A stretch of 64,000 nucleotides of DNA from Caulobacterales bacterium (GCA_017302105.1 JAFLCS010000001.1:682001-746000); one strand, 5' to 3'. Counted from the stretch's first letter, positions 53,401 to 61,650 are shown. A program made the numbers and translations. The notes: a model not told the origin generated them from the letters alone.

Positions 53401-53607
53401 CTGGCGTCGGCGCTTGAGGACGCGCCGCATACCGCGATGGGTGCGGCGGATCTGATTTGTCGGGGTCCGTTCCTTGTCGGTCTCCGGAGCGTCCCAGGTC
53501 CGTGAGCCCATGGCAATGATGGCGCAAGCCGAGACGTCTATGACGGCCCATCCGCATGAGGCAATGCCAAGGTCGAGGCCTAGTACAAGATTTTCCTTGA
53601 TGTCCAC
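50470..53607 (-). CDS. cas9: RNA-guided endonuclease Cas9 (type II-C)
   Basis: Effector nuclease, 1045 aa, within the compact II-C range. RuvC-I is LVLGLDLGIASCGW with Asp12; the Arg-rich bridge helix is RRTHRGMRRVLKRRRQR (54-70); RuvC-II has Glu501 in GAIHVELARD; the HNH domain (about 557-612) holds Asp583, His584 and Asn607 in QVDHILPWSRSGDDSFTNKTLCFAKANQDK; RuvC-III has His739/His740/Asp743 in RHHALDALIV. All catalytic residues are present. GTG at 53607 is chosen because GGGGGA lies upstream and RuvC-I follows at once; the frame stays open to 53706 but would then translate the anti-repeat. PAM cannot be read from sequence. Confidence 0.97.
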   Translation of the reverse strand: MDIKENLVLGLDLGIASCGWAVIDVSACAIIAMGSRTWDAPETDKERTPTNQIRRTHRGMRRVLKRRRQRMNAVRRLFAQHGLIDSRAATSLRIGQLDPWELRSAGLDRRLTGPELAIALGHIAKHRGFKSNSKRERGANAEGDAGKMLSAIKETASKLQNHGVVGEIPEVRYRTVGELFFKDADFGARKRNRDGEFTRSVLRDDQAYEVAALFKAQRAAGNAQASAELEASFTEIAFFQRPLQDSDALVGDCPFEPGEKRAARHAPSFERFRMLSRLAAIRVTEGREERPLTADQIARVDGTFGDQKGIKWARLRKLIGLKEETAFVGVSGEDEKKLDFVGRASNAAEGTAALRGVITDALGEVTWLSLLKAPERLDAAAAIVTFREDLDSIGKGLVETGLDSAVVAALMAAVEDGRPFARFKGAAHISAKAARAMVPHLLDGKVYSEAAAAAGYDHARRPDIDIETITNPIARKAVREALKQVKAIVMEYGLPGAIHVELARDVGKSKEERDEIRSGIEKRNRMKDRLKEEFARVVGRASSGREDLLRFELWQEQKGRCLYSDREIHPDMIVAGDNTVQVDHILPWSRSGDDSFTNKTLCFAKANQDKRGRTPFEWLGDNPARWEAFRAAVESNTTMKGFKKRNYLLRDSDRLTEKFRPRNLNDTKYATRLTLDLLARAHYPESDRFTGVPRSADEARRTRRLFARPGALTDRLRRAWGLQGLKKDDKGNRIADDRHHALDALIVAAMSESTLQQLTRAAQIEEERGSSRFIATFPQPWPGFREQAEAAREKVLVSRSERRRARGEGHAQTIRRVEDTIDGPVVYERKSIDALKPADLERVKDPERNAALIASLKAWIDAGKPKDHRPLSPKGDPISKVRLATTKKVDVLIRDGVAERGEMVRVDVFRKPNKRGIFEYFLVPIYPHQVFDPQAWPAPPNRAIQGGKDEAEWPDVSDHEFLWSIYPMSFLEIEKSDGTFIDGYFRGADRSTGAIHLSVHNSREQVIRGIGVKTLRVFAKKSIDRLGRRTDIASETRTWRGAACT

Positions 53608-53670
53608 CGTTGCGTTCCCCCTTGCTGAATTCAGCATTGACGCGAAGGGTGGGTTGACGCAACCTGTGAC

Positions 53671-53797
53671 TGGGAGTCGGTAGGGAAACCACGGTAAGAG
53701 GTCCAACCAGCCTCGCAGGATTACCCGAGAGGGGATTCCTTTTAAGTGGTTTTCTTCTGACGAAGAGCCCCGGCGGGCGACCGCCGGGGCTTCTTCA
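53671..53797 (+). ncRNA. Predicted tracrRNA
   Basis: Bases 53671-53694 are a 24-nt perfect complement of positions 2-25 of the CRISPR repeat (the anti-repeat). Downstream on the plus strand lie a small CCC-GAGA-GGG hairpin and, at 53762-53796, a strong terminator-like hairpin. Order and position (anti-repeat, stem-loops, terminator, beside cas9 and opposite in strand) fit type II tracrRNA. The 5' end is unknown: TTGACG at 53637 is a possible -35 without a clear -10. Confidence 0.8.
53762..53796 (+). terminator. Terminator hairpin at the 3' end of tracrRNA
   Basis: GCCCCGGCGG and CCGCCGGGGC pair perfectly around loop GCGA, flanked by GAAGA and TTCTTC, which pair with one bulged T. No long T run follows, but CTTCTTC is T-rich. 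Confidence 0.75.
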
Positions 53798-53864
53798 ATT
53801 CACCCTTAAATCCCCGGCCCATGCTATCGCTGGGGCCGAACGATGAGGGAAGGACTGACGTCCC

Positions 53865-54974
53865 ATGACGACAGGCACAGGCCCCCTGGCCGGGTTGCGA
53901 GTGGTGGAGCTCGACGCCATCGGGCCGGTGCCCCTGGCGGCGATGGTGCTGGCGGATCTGGGGGCCGAGGTGGTGCGGATCGCGCGCGCGCCGCACGCCG
54001 GTCAGGCCTGGGTCGACACCGGCGGAACGGTGCTGAACCGCAACCGGCGTCATGTCGAGCTGGATCTGAAAGACCCCGCCGACCGCGAGGCGGCACTGGC
54101 CCTGATCGACCGGGCCGAGGCCCTGATCGAGGGGTTCCGCCCTGGGGTGACCGAGCGGCTGGGCCTGGGGCCTGACGTCTGTCTGGGGCGCAATCCCCGG
54201 CTGGTCTATGCGCGCATGACCGGCTGGGGCCAGACGGGGCCGAGGGCGAGCGAGGCCGGGCATGACCTGAACTATCTGGGCCTGACCGGGGCCTTGAACG
54301 CCATCGGGCCGGCCGACCGGCCGCCGCCGCCGCCGCTGAACCTCGTGGGCGACTACGGCGGGGGGGCGATGTTTGCGGTGACGGGTCTCTTGGCGGCGGT
54401 GATCCAGGCGCGTGCGACGGGCCGGGGCCAGGTCGTCGATGTGGCCATGACCGACGGGGCGGCGGTGCTGTCCAGCCTGTTCTTCGGCCTCGCGGCCTCG
54501 GGTCTTTGGCAGGACCGGCGCGGTGGCAATCTGCTGGATGGGTCGATGCCGTTCTATCGCTGCTACGGCTGTTCGGACGGGCGGTTTGTGGCGGTCGGGG
54601 CGCTGGAGCCGGCCTTCTTTGCTCAACTGCTGGCCGGCCTGGGCCTGGACCCCGCCCGTTTCCGACAGATGGACCCCGCCGGCTGGCCCGAGATGGCCGC
54701 GACCTTCGCCGCGATCTTTGCCGAACGGCCGCGAGACGCCTGGGTTCAGACGTTTACCGGCACGGATGCGTGCGTGACGCCGGTGCTGGCCTTCGGCGAG
54801 GCGGCGGGCGAGGCCCACAATGCCGCGCGCGCCACCTTCGTCACCGTTGACGGCGTGGTCCAGCCGGCCCCGGCTCCGCGCTTTTCGTCAGGCCCCTGCG
54901 CGGTCGATCCGGCCCGGCGCGGGCAGATCACAATGGCCGAGGCCCTGGCCGCTTGGGGCGATCCGCCCGCCTAG
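53865..54974 (+). CDS. CaiB/BaiF family CoA transferase, alpha-methylacyl-CoA racemase type
   Basis: A 369-residue class III CoA-transferase family protein. GPLAGLRVVELDAIGPVPLAAMVLADLGAEVVRI, GFRPGVTERLGLGPDVCLGRNPRLVYARMTGWGQTGP and DYGGGAMFAVTGLLAAVIQARATGRGQVVDVAMTDGAAVL are family blocks. The active-site region reads SEAGHDLNYLGLTGAL and VGDYGGG, with Glu in VGALEPAFF, the His/Asp/Glu set of alpha-methylacyl-CoA racemase rather than the aspartyl thioester site of formyl-CoA transferase. It would epimerise 2-methyl branched acyl-CoA for beta-oxidation. Confidence 0.9.
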   Translation: MTTGTGPLAGLRVVELDAIGPVPLAAMVLADLGAEVVRIARAPHAGQAWVDTGGTVLNRNRRHVELDLKDPADREAALALIDRAEALIEGFRPGVTERLGLGPDVCLGRNPRLVYARMTGWGQTGPRASEAGHDLNYLGLTGALNAIGPADRPPPPPLNLVGDYGGGAMFAVTGLLAAVIQARATGRGQVVDVAMTDGAAVLSSLFFGLAASGLWQDRRGGNLLDGSMPFYRCYGCSDGRFVAVGALEPAFFAQLLAGLGLDPARFRQMDPAGWPEMAATFAAIFAERPRDAWVQTFTGTDACVTPVLAFGEAAGEAHNAARATFVTVDGVVQPAPAPRFSSGPCAVDPARRGQITMAEALAAWGDPPA

Positions 54975-55150
54975 GGCCGCGCCCGTGCCCGTGTGCCCGG
55001 GTCAAAGGGGGTACGGGGGCCGTATTGAAAAATTCAGGCCTCGCCCGCATATTGCAAAGTGCAAAGTCCTTCCCGTGCCCCGAACTGTCGCCGTACGGCG
55101 TGCGTGTCCAGGTTCCGCCTGGAATAGGGGCCGGGGAGGCAACCCTTCAC

Positions 55151-55762
55151 TCATTTGAACTGCCAGACGTCATCCAGGCGTGGGCGCAGCTTGTCGCGCC
55201 ACCGGCGACGATCCTTGCGGTCGGCCCGGTAGGAGCGGGCGATGGCCCCTGCACACATATCTGCCAGCTGGATGAGTGTGTCCGTCTTGGAATCCGAAAA
55301 CCGACAGTCGCGCACAGCCCCTTCGCGCACGCGTTTGCGGATGGCGACGGACAACTTCTTTCGAAACGCCCGATCGCCCGAGCCATCGATAATGACGCGG
55401 GCGTTGTCGAGCCGTCCGTTGTCGTGGCGAAGCATCTGCTTGACGAAAAATTCGTAGAAATTCTCCTTGTCCGATCTCAAGGAGGCCGAATGCAGTCGGG
55501 CCTTCTCCACCACGATGCAGCGCACCATGAAGGGGCCAGTGCGCACGGCGTCGAAAAATTGGTCGCGAACGCTGTCTCGGGTCTTCTGGAACTTGAACTC
55601 ACCCTTGTGGGCTTTGCGGGCCGCTGAAGCGGCGATCAGGGCACGAGTGGCTGCCGCATCGCCCGCGCTTGCAAAGATCACCATCGCGGCGACGAAGACT
55701 GGGGACGATCCCTGATCGACCTTGAACCCCGCATCGCCACTCTCATCGATGAAGACCAGCAT
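55151..55762 (-). CDS. DUF3800 domain protein
   Basis: A 203-residue protein starting MLVFIDESGDAGF, the DUF3800 hallmark with acidic residues that may bind metal. It continues with KGEFKFQKTRDSVRDQFFDAV, FYEFFVKQMLRHDNGRLDNARVIIDGSGDRAFRKKL and a final SKTDTLIQLADMCAGAIARSY. DUF3800 has an RNase H-like fold and often sits in phage or defence regions. Base composition is less GC-biased than the neighbours. The long in-frame upstream extension overlaps the terminase start and is not used. Confidence 0.85.
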   Translation of the reverse strand: MLVFIDESGDAGFKVDQGSSPVFVAAMVIFASAGDAAATRALIAASAARKAHKGEFKFQKTRDSVRDQFFDAVRTGPFMVRCIVVEKARLHSASLRSDKENFYEFFVKQMLRHDNGRLDNARVIIDGSGDRAFRKKLSVAIRKRVREGAVRDCRFSDSKTDTLIQLADMCAGAIARSYRADRKDRRRWRDKLRPRLDDVWQFK

Positions 55763-55913
55763 GGCGTGAACATCGACGGAATTGGCGGAGGATGTAACCC
55801 TGAAGGACTTCGGGGTGAAAAAGGGCACACGGGCGTTCTGAGGGACACCGCCATCCCCGCCCCCTGAGCCACCCCCACACTGATCCCGACGATCAACCGG
55901 GCGGGAGCGGCGC

Positions 55914-57413
55914 GTGGAAGGCATTGAGGTAGATCCATCGAACCGGATTGAGACCATCGTGCGGCTGGACCGTCAGATCTGGGACTGTCTGGCAAGGGAT
56001 GATCAGGCCGAGGTCAAACGGCTCTGGAGCATTCGCAGCATGGTGGCCCAGCAACTGGGGATCACCGGTGCCGAGCTGCGCCACTACCACGAGGCGGCCC
56101 CTGCGAAAGGCGATGACGCGTCGCCCTGCGACGAAGAGGGCGGTGACCCGGACCCGACCTCGCCCATGCCGCCGTCGCCGCCGCCCGCGCCCCTGATCCT
56201 GCATCCGCATCAGACCCCGCCCGCCGCGGCGCAGGACGGGGGTGACTGGTCGACCTGGCTGGTGCTGGGCGGGCGCGGCGCGGGCAAGACCCTGGCGGGG
56301 GCCAGCTGGATCGCCGACCAGGCCGAGGCCCTGAAGGACGGCGGCCGCCTCGCCCTGATCGGGGCCACCTTGCACGATGTGCGCGAGGTCATGATCGAGG
56401 GGCCGGGTGGCATCCTGGGTCTGCCGCGCTGGTACCGGCCCGATGGCCGCTGGATCGGGCCGAGGTTTCATCCGTCGCGCCGCCTGCTGGTGTTTCCAGG
56501 TGGATGCGAGGCCCAGACCTTTTCCGCTGAGGACGCTGACGGCCTGCGCGGGCCCCAGTTCCACGCCGCCTGGGCCGACGAATATTGCGCCTGGATCGGG
56601 GACGAGGCCCTGGCGATGGCCCGACTGGGGCTGCGGCTGGGCGGCGAGGGCTGGCGGCCCCGGCTGCTGGTCACGACGACGCCGCGACCGACGCGCGCGC
56701 TCAAGGCGCTGATGGCTGAGCCGGGCTGTGCGATCACGCGGGCCGGGACGTCCGCCAATGCGGCTCATCTGGCTGATGGTTTCGTCGAGGGGTTGCGACG
56801 GCTGTACGGCGGCACCCGGCTGGAGGCCCAGGAGATCGAAGGCCAGGTCGTCGATGACGGCCTGACGCTGTGGTCGGCACCGCTGCTGGCGGCCTGCCGG
56901 AGCGCGCCGCCGGGTGGCTATGAGCGGGTGGTGGTCGGGGTCGACCCCAGCGTCACCACCCACGGCCACGCCTGTGGCATCGTGGTGGTCGGCCGGATTG
57001 GGGATCAGGCCTATGTGCTGGCCGACCGGACGGTGGCGGGGGTATCGCCCGACACCTGGGGCCGGGCCGTGGTCCAGGCCGCCGACGACTATGGGGCGGA
57101 CGCCATTGTGGCCGAGGTCAACCAGGGTGGGGAGCTGGTCACCGGCCTGCTGCGCGCAGTTGGAGCAGGAAAAAGGGTCCATGGCGTGCGGGCCTCGGTC
57201 GGCAAGCGGGCCCGGGCCGAGCCGGTGGCGGCGCTGTACGAACAGGGCCGGGTTCTCCACGTCGGGGCGGGACTGGAGGCGCTGGATGAGGCCTTGATGG
57301 ATTTCGACGGGCGCGCCGAGGGCCAGGATCGGGCCGACGCCCTGGTCTGGGCGATCACGGTCCTGATGCTGGGGGAGGAGCCTCTGTGGCCCCGCATCCG
57401 GTCACTGGCCTGA
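55914..57413 (+). CDS. Orphan large terminase (phage/GTA type)
   Basis: DNA-packaging motor, 499 aa. Residues 1-60 are an extra helical domain, then a Pro/Ala-rich linker. The ATPase has Walker A GGRGAGKT (119-126) and Walker B FHAAWADEY (Asp222/Glu223). The C-terminal nuclease has acidic residues in VVVGVDPSVTT, AEVNQGGELV and DRADALVWAI. The pattern GGRGAGKTLAGASW is typical of terminases in Rhodobacter-type gene transfer agents. GTG at 55914 follows GGGAG. No portal, protease or capsid gene follows; the next gene is a TetR regulator. Confidence 0.88.
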   Translation: MEGIEVDPSNRIETIVRLDRQIWDCLARDDQAEVKRLWSIRSMVAQQLGITGAELRHYHEAAPAKGDDASPCDEEGGDPDPTSPMPPSPPPAPLILHPHQTPPAAAQDGGDWSTWLVLGGRGAGKTLAGASWIADQAEALKDGGRLALIGATLHDVREVMIEGPGGILGLPRWYRPDGRWIGPRFHPSRRLLVFPGGCEAQTFSAEDADGLRGPQFHAAWADEYCAWIGDEALAMARLGLRLGGEGWRPRLLVTTTPRPTRALKALMAEPGCAITRAGTSANAAHLADGFVEGLRRLYGGTRLEAQEIEGQVVDDGLTLWSAPLLAACRSAPPGGYERVVVGVDPSVTTHGHACGIVVVGRIGDQAYVLADRTVAGVSPDTWGRAVVQAADDYGADAIVAEVNQGGELVTGLLRAVGAGKRVHGVRASVGKRARAEPVAALYEQGRVLHVGAGLEALDEALMDFDGRAEGQDRADALVWAITVLMLGEEPLWPRIRSLA

Positions 57414-57487
57414 GAAGTGGACCATTAACTCATGGGTTGACCCATCAATGAATTGCAGGGGATTCTAGGGACTGGTCACGACGGGGG

Positions 57488-58156
57488 ATGACGATGCCGG
57501 CGGCACGCAGGCGATCCAACAGCGAACGACGCGACGTATCCCAGGGACGGATTCTGGACGCGGCCGAAGCCCTGTTCGCCCAGAGCGGCTTCAATGGCGT
57601 CAGCGTCAAGGACATTGCCGGTGCCGCCGAGGTCGATACCAGCCTGGTCCACTATTATTTCGGGTCCAAGGCCGGGCTGTTCACCGCCGTGATCCAGCGG
57701 TATGCGCCGCGCGTCAATCAGGCCCGCATGGACTCCATGGCCGCCTATGCCCGCACGGCGGGCGCGGGTCTGGATCTGGAGGGGGTGCTGCGCGCCTATC
57801 TGGAGCCGGCCTTTCGCATCGCCATCGACGGTGGCGAAAGCGAGCAGAACTATATGCGCCTGATCGCCCAGGTCAGCGTCGCCCCGCCCAGTGCCATGGC
57901 CGGGGTTCAGGTCACCGCCTTCGATCCGGTCATCGAGGCCTTCATCGCCCTGCTGCATCAGGCCCGGCCCGCCGCCACCCGCACGGACCTGTACTGGTTC
58001 TACCATCTGCTCAGCGGGGCCATCACCCAGTCGTGGGCGCGTACCGGCCGGATCGACCGCCTCTCGGGCGGCCTGTGCCGCTCCGACGATCTGGCGCAGA
58101 TCCTCGAAGAGACGGTGCAGTTGTTCGCCGGCTACCCCCTGAAGAGACGGGCGTAG
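57488..58156 (+). CDS. TetR family transcriptional regulator
   Basis: A 222-residue repressor. The N-terminal helix-turn-helix is RILDAAEALFAQSGFNGVSVKDIAGAAEVDTSLVHYYFGSKAGLFTAVI (about 21-70), and the C-terminal ligand domain carries FYHLLSGAITQSWARTGRIDRL, like the CerR/YbiH-type group. It is followed on the same strand by a TonB receptor and a hydrolase, and a perfect palindrome at 58240-58253 between them is a likely operator. Ligand unknown. Confidence 0.92.
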   Translation: MTMPAARRRSNSERRDVSQGRILDAAEALFAQSGFNGVSVKDIAGAAEVDTSLVHYYFGSKAGLFTAVIQRYAPRVNQARMDSMAAYARTAGAGLDLEGVLRAYLEPAFRIAIDGGESEQNYMRLIAQVSVAPPSAMAGVQVTAFDPVIEAFIALLHQARPAATRTDLYWFYHLLSGAITQSWARTGRIDRLSGGLCRSDDLAQILEETVQLFAGYPLKRRA

Positions 58157-58239
58157 GACACCCTGTCATTCGCGACGGATCGCTCCGGGTACGGCCCTGC
58201 CGGGGTCCGGGCCAGGTCACAATAGCATTCCAGGCATTG

Positions 58240-58253
58240 ATTGGTCGACCAAT
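58240..58253. promoter_or_regulatory. Perfect 14-bp palindrome, probable TetR operator
   Basis: ATTGGTCGACCAAT is its own reverse complement. It lies 84 bp after the TetR stop and 67 bp before the TonB receptor start, next to AATAAAGATATTGACA, which may contain promoter elements. TetR-type repressors commonly bind such sites; direct evidence is lacking. Confidence 0.65.
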
Positions 58254-58319
58254 AAAGATATTGACAGACACCGGGACGGCGCGCAGCTTGGCCCGGCCAT
58301 CTAACCTTGGGGGGATATC

Positions 58320-60632
58320 GTGGTTGCACCGTCCATCTATCGTCGCGTGCTGGTCTCTGGCGCGAGCCTGATCGGCCTTCTGACTGCGGCACCGGCCCTG
58401 GCGCAGGACGCGCCCGGTGAGCCGCAGGCCGAAACCGTCGATGAAATCGTCGTCACCGCCCGCCGCCGGGAAGAAACTCTGGCCGATGTGCCGATCGCCA
58501 TCACGGTCCAGACCGGTGACCAGCTGGCGCAGCGCGGCGCCCAGGACATCACCGCGCTTCAGCGCACGACGCCGAACCTGACGCTCCAGGTGTCGCGCGG
58601 CACCAATTCGACCCTGACCGCCTTCATCCGCGGCGTGGGTCAGCAAGACCCGCTGTGGGGCTTCGAGCCGGGCGTCGGTCTGTATGTCGACGACGTCTAT
58701 ATCGCCCGCCCGCAGGGCGCGGTGCTGGACCTGTACGACGTTGATCGGGTCGAGGTTCTGAGAGGGCCGCAGGGCACCCTGTACGGCCGTAACACCATCG
58801 GCGGTGCGGTCCGCTACGTCACCCGCCCGCTGGATATGGACGATCCGCATTTCCGGGCTCGGGCGGCCTATGGCAGCTACAATCAGCGTGATCTGGTGCT
58901 GTCGGGGTCGGTGCCGCTGGGCGAGCGGGTTGCCGTCGGTGCCGCAGTCGGGCGCTACCTTCGTGACGGCTTCGGAGAGAATCTGTTCACCGGCGGTGAG
59001 ACCTACAATCGCGACGTGACCTCGGCACGGTTCAGCCTCGACGTCCGGCCCAGCGACACGCTCCTGCTGCGCCTGGCGGGCGACGTCATGCAGGACAATT
59101 CCAACGCCAACCACGGCCACCGGGAGCGGCCCGTTCCGGCCCCCCTGGCACCGCTGGTGAACCCCGTCGAATGCCGCAGTGTCCTGCCGAGCGTCTATGA
59201 CACCTGCGCCGGCCTGGGCGACCGCAATGAAGTCAATACGGCGGGGGTGTCCCTGTCGGCACAATGGCTGATCAATGACACCCTGACCTTCAAGTCGATC
59301 ACCGCCTGGCGCGAAGGCTCGACGGTCGGCGGCGGTATCGACTTCGACAACACCCCGGCCCCCATTCTGGACATCGCCGCCGGCCGCCCGAACGCCCCGG
59401 TCGATGTCTATGCCGACGATCAGATCTCGCAGGAGTTCCAGTTTCTGTACGAGGGAGAGCGGATGCAGGGCGTGGTCGGCCTGTACTATTTCGACGCCAA
59501 TGCGCGTGGTCAGTTCGACACCATCCTGGCGGCCGGCGGCCTGACTCAGGGCACTACCGGCAGCGTCGATACGACCAGCCTGGCGCTGTTCGGCGACGTC
59601 TCGTTCGACGTCAATGACCGGCTGGCGATTTCGGTCGGCGGCCGCTGGACCCGTGACGACCGGGCCGCCGAGGTGTTCAAGGCCAACTACGCCGGTCTGG
59701 GTAGTCCGATCACCGGGCGCATGGTTCCCCCGGCGGTCATCCTGACCGATTATTCCGCTGAGCGGACCTTTGAGGAATTCACGCCGCGCCTCAGCGCCAC
59801 CTATGAGTTGACCCCGGACATGAACCTGTATGCGGCCTATTCGCGAGGCTTCAAATCTGGTGGCTTCGATATGCGCGGCGATGCGATGGCGACGCCCAGC
59901 ACCGTCGACGGCTACGATCCCGAGATCGTCGATTCCTACGAAATCGGCCTGAGAGGGGGGCTGTTCAATCGTCGTGTGTGGATCTCGACGGCGGTATTCC
60001 ATGCCGCCTACGAGGGCCAGCAGATCACCACCCAGCGGGTCAATGCGGCCGGCACGAGCGTCGTTTCCTTCGTGGAGAACGTCGGCTCTTCGACCATTAC
60101 CGGCTGGGAGTTCGAAGGCCGGGCGCGTCTGACCGACCGCCTGAACGCCAGTGTCGCCCTGGGCTATGTCGACGCCGAGTTCAACGAGTTCCTGGCGTTC
60201 GTCCCGAACCCGGCCCCGCCGCCCGCCTTCGTCCAGCAAGACGTGGCCGACCAGCGCCAGTTCCAGAACACCCCATCCTGGACCGGCAATCTGACCCTTA
60301 CCTACGACCAGCCGTTTGCGGGCGGTGACCTGATCCGGCTGTTGGGGTCGATGTCCTTCCGCTCGGACAGCTCGATGTTCGAGACGCCGTTCCCGGAGGT
60401 CGATCAGCCGGGCTACGAACTCTACGACGTGGGCATGATCTGGATGCCGGCGAACGCGCGCTGGCGGGTGTCGCTGCACGGCCGCAACATCACCGACGAA
60501 CAGTACCGGACCGGGGCCTATACCTTCGCCTATGTGCCGGCGGCCCCGGCGACCATCGTCTTCGGGGATTCGGTGATCGGCTTCTATGGTCCGCCCCGGA
60601 CCTTCACCCTGTCGGTCGAGTACGACTTCTAG
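58320..60632 (+). CDS. TonB-dependent outer-membrane receptor
   Basis: A 770-residue receptor. It starts with GTG after GGGGGGA, has a signal peptide (ending APALAQ), a TonB-box-like VDEIVVTARRREETLADVPIAITV, the plug domain (QDITALQRTTPNLTLQVSRGTNSTLTAFIRGVGQQDPLWGFEPGVGLYVDDVYIARPQGAVLDLYDVDRVEVLRGPQGTLYGRNTIGGAVRYVT) and a 22-strand barrel ending TFTLSVEYDF. The plug motif is common in Caulobacterales and sphingomonad receptors for organic substrates. With the TetR gene and the downstream hydrolase it may form an uptake-and-breakdown module. Confidence 0.95.
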   Translation: MVAPSIYRRVLVSGASLIGLLTAAPALAQDAPGEPQAETVDEIVVTARRREETLADVPIAITVQTGDQLAQRGAQDITALQRTTPNLTLQVSRGTNSTLTAFIRGVGQQDPLWGFEPGVGLYVDDVYIARPQGAVLDLYDVDRVEVLRGPQGTLYGRNTIGGAVRYVTRPLDMDDPHFRARAAYGSYNQRDLVLSGSVPLGERVAVGAAVGRYLRDGFGENLFTGGETYNRDVTSARFSLDVRPSDTLLLRLAGDVMQDNSNANHGHRERPVPAPLAPLVNPVECRSVLPSVYDTCAGLGDRNEVNTAGVSLSAQWLINDTLTFKSITAWREGSTVGGGIDFDNTPAPILDIAAGRPNAPVDVYADDQISQEFQFLYEGERMQGVVGLYYFDANARGQFDTILAAGGLTQGTTGSVDTTSLALFGDVSFDVNDRLAISVGGRWTRDDRAAEVFKANYAGLGSPITGRMVPPAVILTDYSAERTFEEFTPRLSATYELTPDMNLYAAYSRGFKSGGFDMRGDAMATPSTVDGYDPEIVDSYEIGLRGGLFNRRVWISTAVFHAAYEGQQITTQRVNAAGTSVVSFVENVGSSTITGWEFEGRARLTDRLNASVALGYVDAEFNEFLAFVPNPAPPPAFVQQDVADQRQFQNTPSWTGNLTLTYDQPFAGGDLIRLLGSMSFRSDSSMFETPFPEVDQPGYELYDVGMIWMPANARWRVSLHGRNITDEQYRTGAYTFAYVPAAPATIVFGDSVIGFYGPPRTFTLSVEYDF

Positions 60633-60646
60633 TGGACGGCGGCCTG

Positions 60647-61555
60647 ATGTCCGATCCGGGAGAGATCCGAAGGGCGCGAGGCGTCGACGGGCTGGACCTG
60701 GCCGTGCGGGACTGGCCGGCCCAGCGCACGGGCGCGGGAACTATCCTGTGTCTGCACGGCTTGACCCGCAACAGCCGCGATTTTACCGCCCTGGCACGGG
60801 TTCTGGGTGGGCGCTATCGTCTGATCGCGCCCGACCAGCGGGGGCGGGGCCTGTCGGCCTATGCAGATCCGTCCACCTATGTCCTGCCGATCCAGATCCA
60901 GGACACCCTGGGTCTGCTGGACCAGATGCAGATCGAGCGGTGCGTCGTCGTCGGCACCTCCATGGGGGCGTTGATGGCGGCCTCGATGGTCGCCCTGGCT
61001 CCGGATCGGATTGCCGGCGTGGTGCTCAACGATGCCGGGCCGGTGATCGACCCGGCCGGCCTGGCCCGCATCGCCGCCTATGTCACCGAGACCGAACAGC
61101 TCGACAGCTGGACTGCGGCCATCCGTCGGCTCCAGACCCTGCATGGGGTCGCCTTTCCGACCTATGGCGAGGCTGACTGGGAACGGTTCGCGCGCTGGAC
61201 CTATGTGTGGGGCGAGGCGGGCCTGAAGCCGGACTACGACCCGCGCCTGCGGGAGGCCGTAGCGGCCACGACCGGGGCCATGCCGGACCTGTGGCCGGTG
61301 TTCGAGGCCGTCCGGGCCGTACCCAGCGTCCTGTTGCGCGGGGCCCACTCCGACATCCTCAGCGTCGCCACGGCCGAGGCGGTCGCGGACCGTGTCGGGG
61401 CCCGATGGGTGACGGTGCCGGATCGGGGCCACGCCCCGGACCTGTCTGAACCGGACGCGGTGCTGGCCATCATGGCCCTGCTGACCGATCCCCGCGTCGA
61501 GCGGCGGCTCAGGTCCGCATACACTGAAGGGGAGATCCCGGCCGCCTCCGCCTGA
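60647..61555 (+). CDS. Alpha/beta hydrolase
   Basis: A 302-residue hydrolase. The oxyanion motif is LCLHGLTRNSRDF, the nucleophile elbow GTSMGAL holds the catalytic serine, VPSVLLRGAHSDILSV holds the acid residue and VPDRGHAPDL the histidine, a complete triad. Close patterns occur in ester and lactone hydrolases. It directly follows the TonB receptor; a GTG start at 60632 overlapping that stop is also possible. No signal peptide, so the substrate would be cleaved in the cytoplasm. Confidence 0.9.
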   Translation: MSDPGEIRRARGVDGLDLAVRDWPAQRTGAGTILCLHGLTRNSRDFTALARVLGGRYRLIAPDQRGRGLSAYADPSTYVLPIQIQDTLGLLDQMQIERCVVVGTSMGALMAASMVALAPDRIAGVVLNDAGPVIDPAGLARIAAYVTETEQLDSWTAAIRRLQTLHGVAFPTYGEADWERFARWTYVWGEAGLKPDYDPRLREAVAATTGAMPDLWPVFEAVRAVPSVLLRGAHSDILSVATAEAVADRVGARWVTVPDRGHAPDLSEPDAVLAIMALLTDPRVERRLRSAYTEGEIPAASA

Positions 61556-61650
61556 GCCGCCTCAGCTTGCGGGACCCCGATGTCGCTGCGACCGGGTGGC
61601 CCTGGTCTTCGGCGTCTTCGCGGCGCGGCGCTAAGCCGCTATCAGGGGCC

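Noticed and set aside
58023-60479. Minus-strand 818-residue frame opposite the TonB receptor
   Set aside because: Antisense to a full TonB-dependent receptor; no domain seen.
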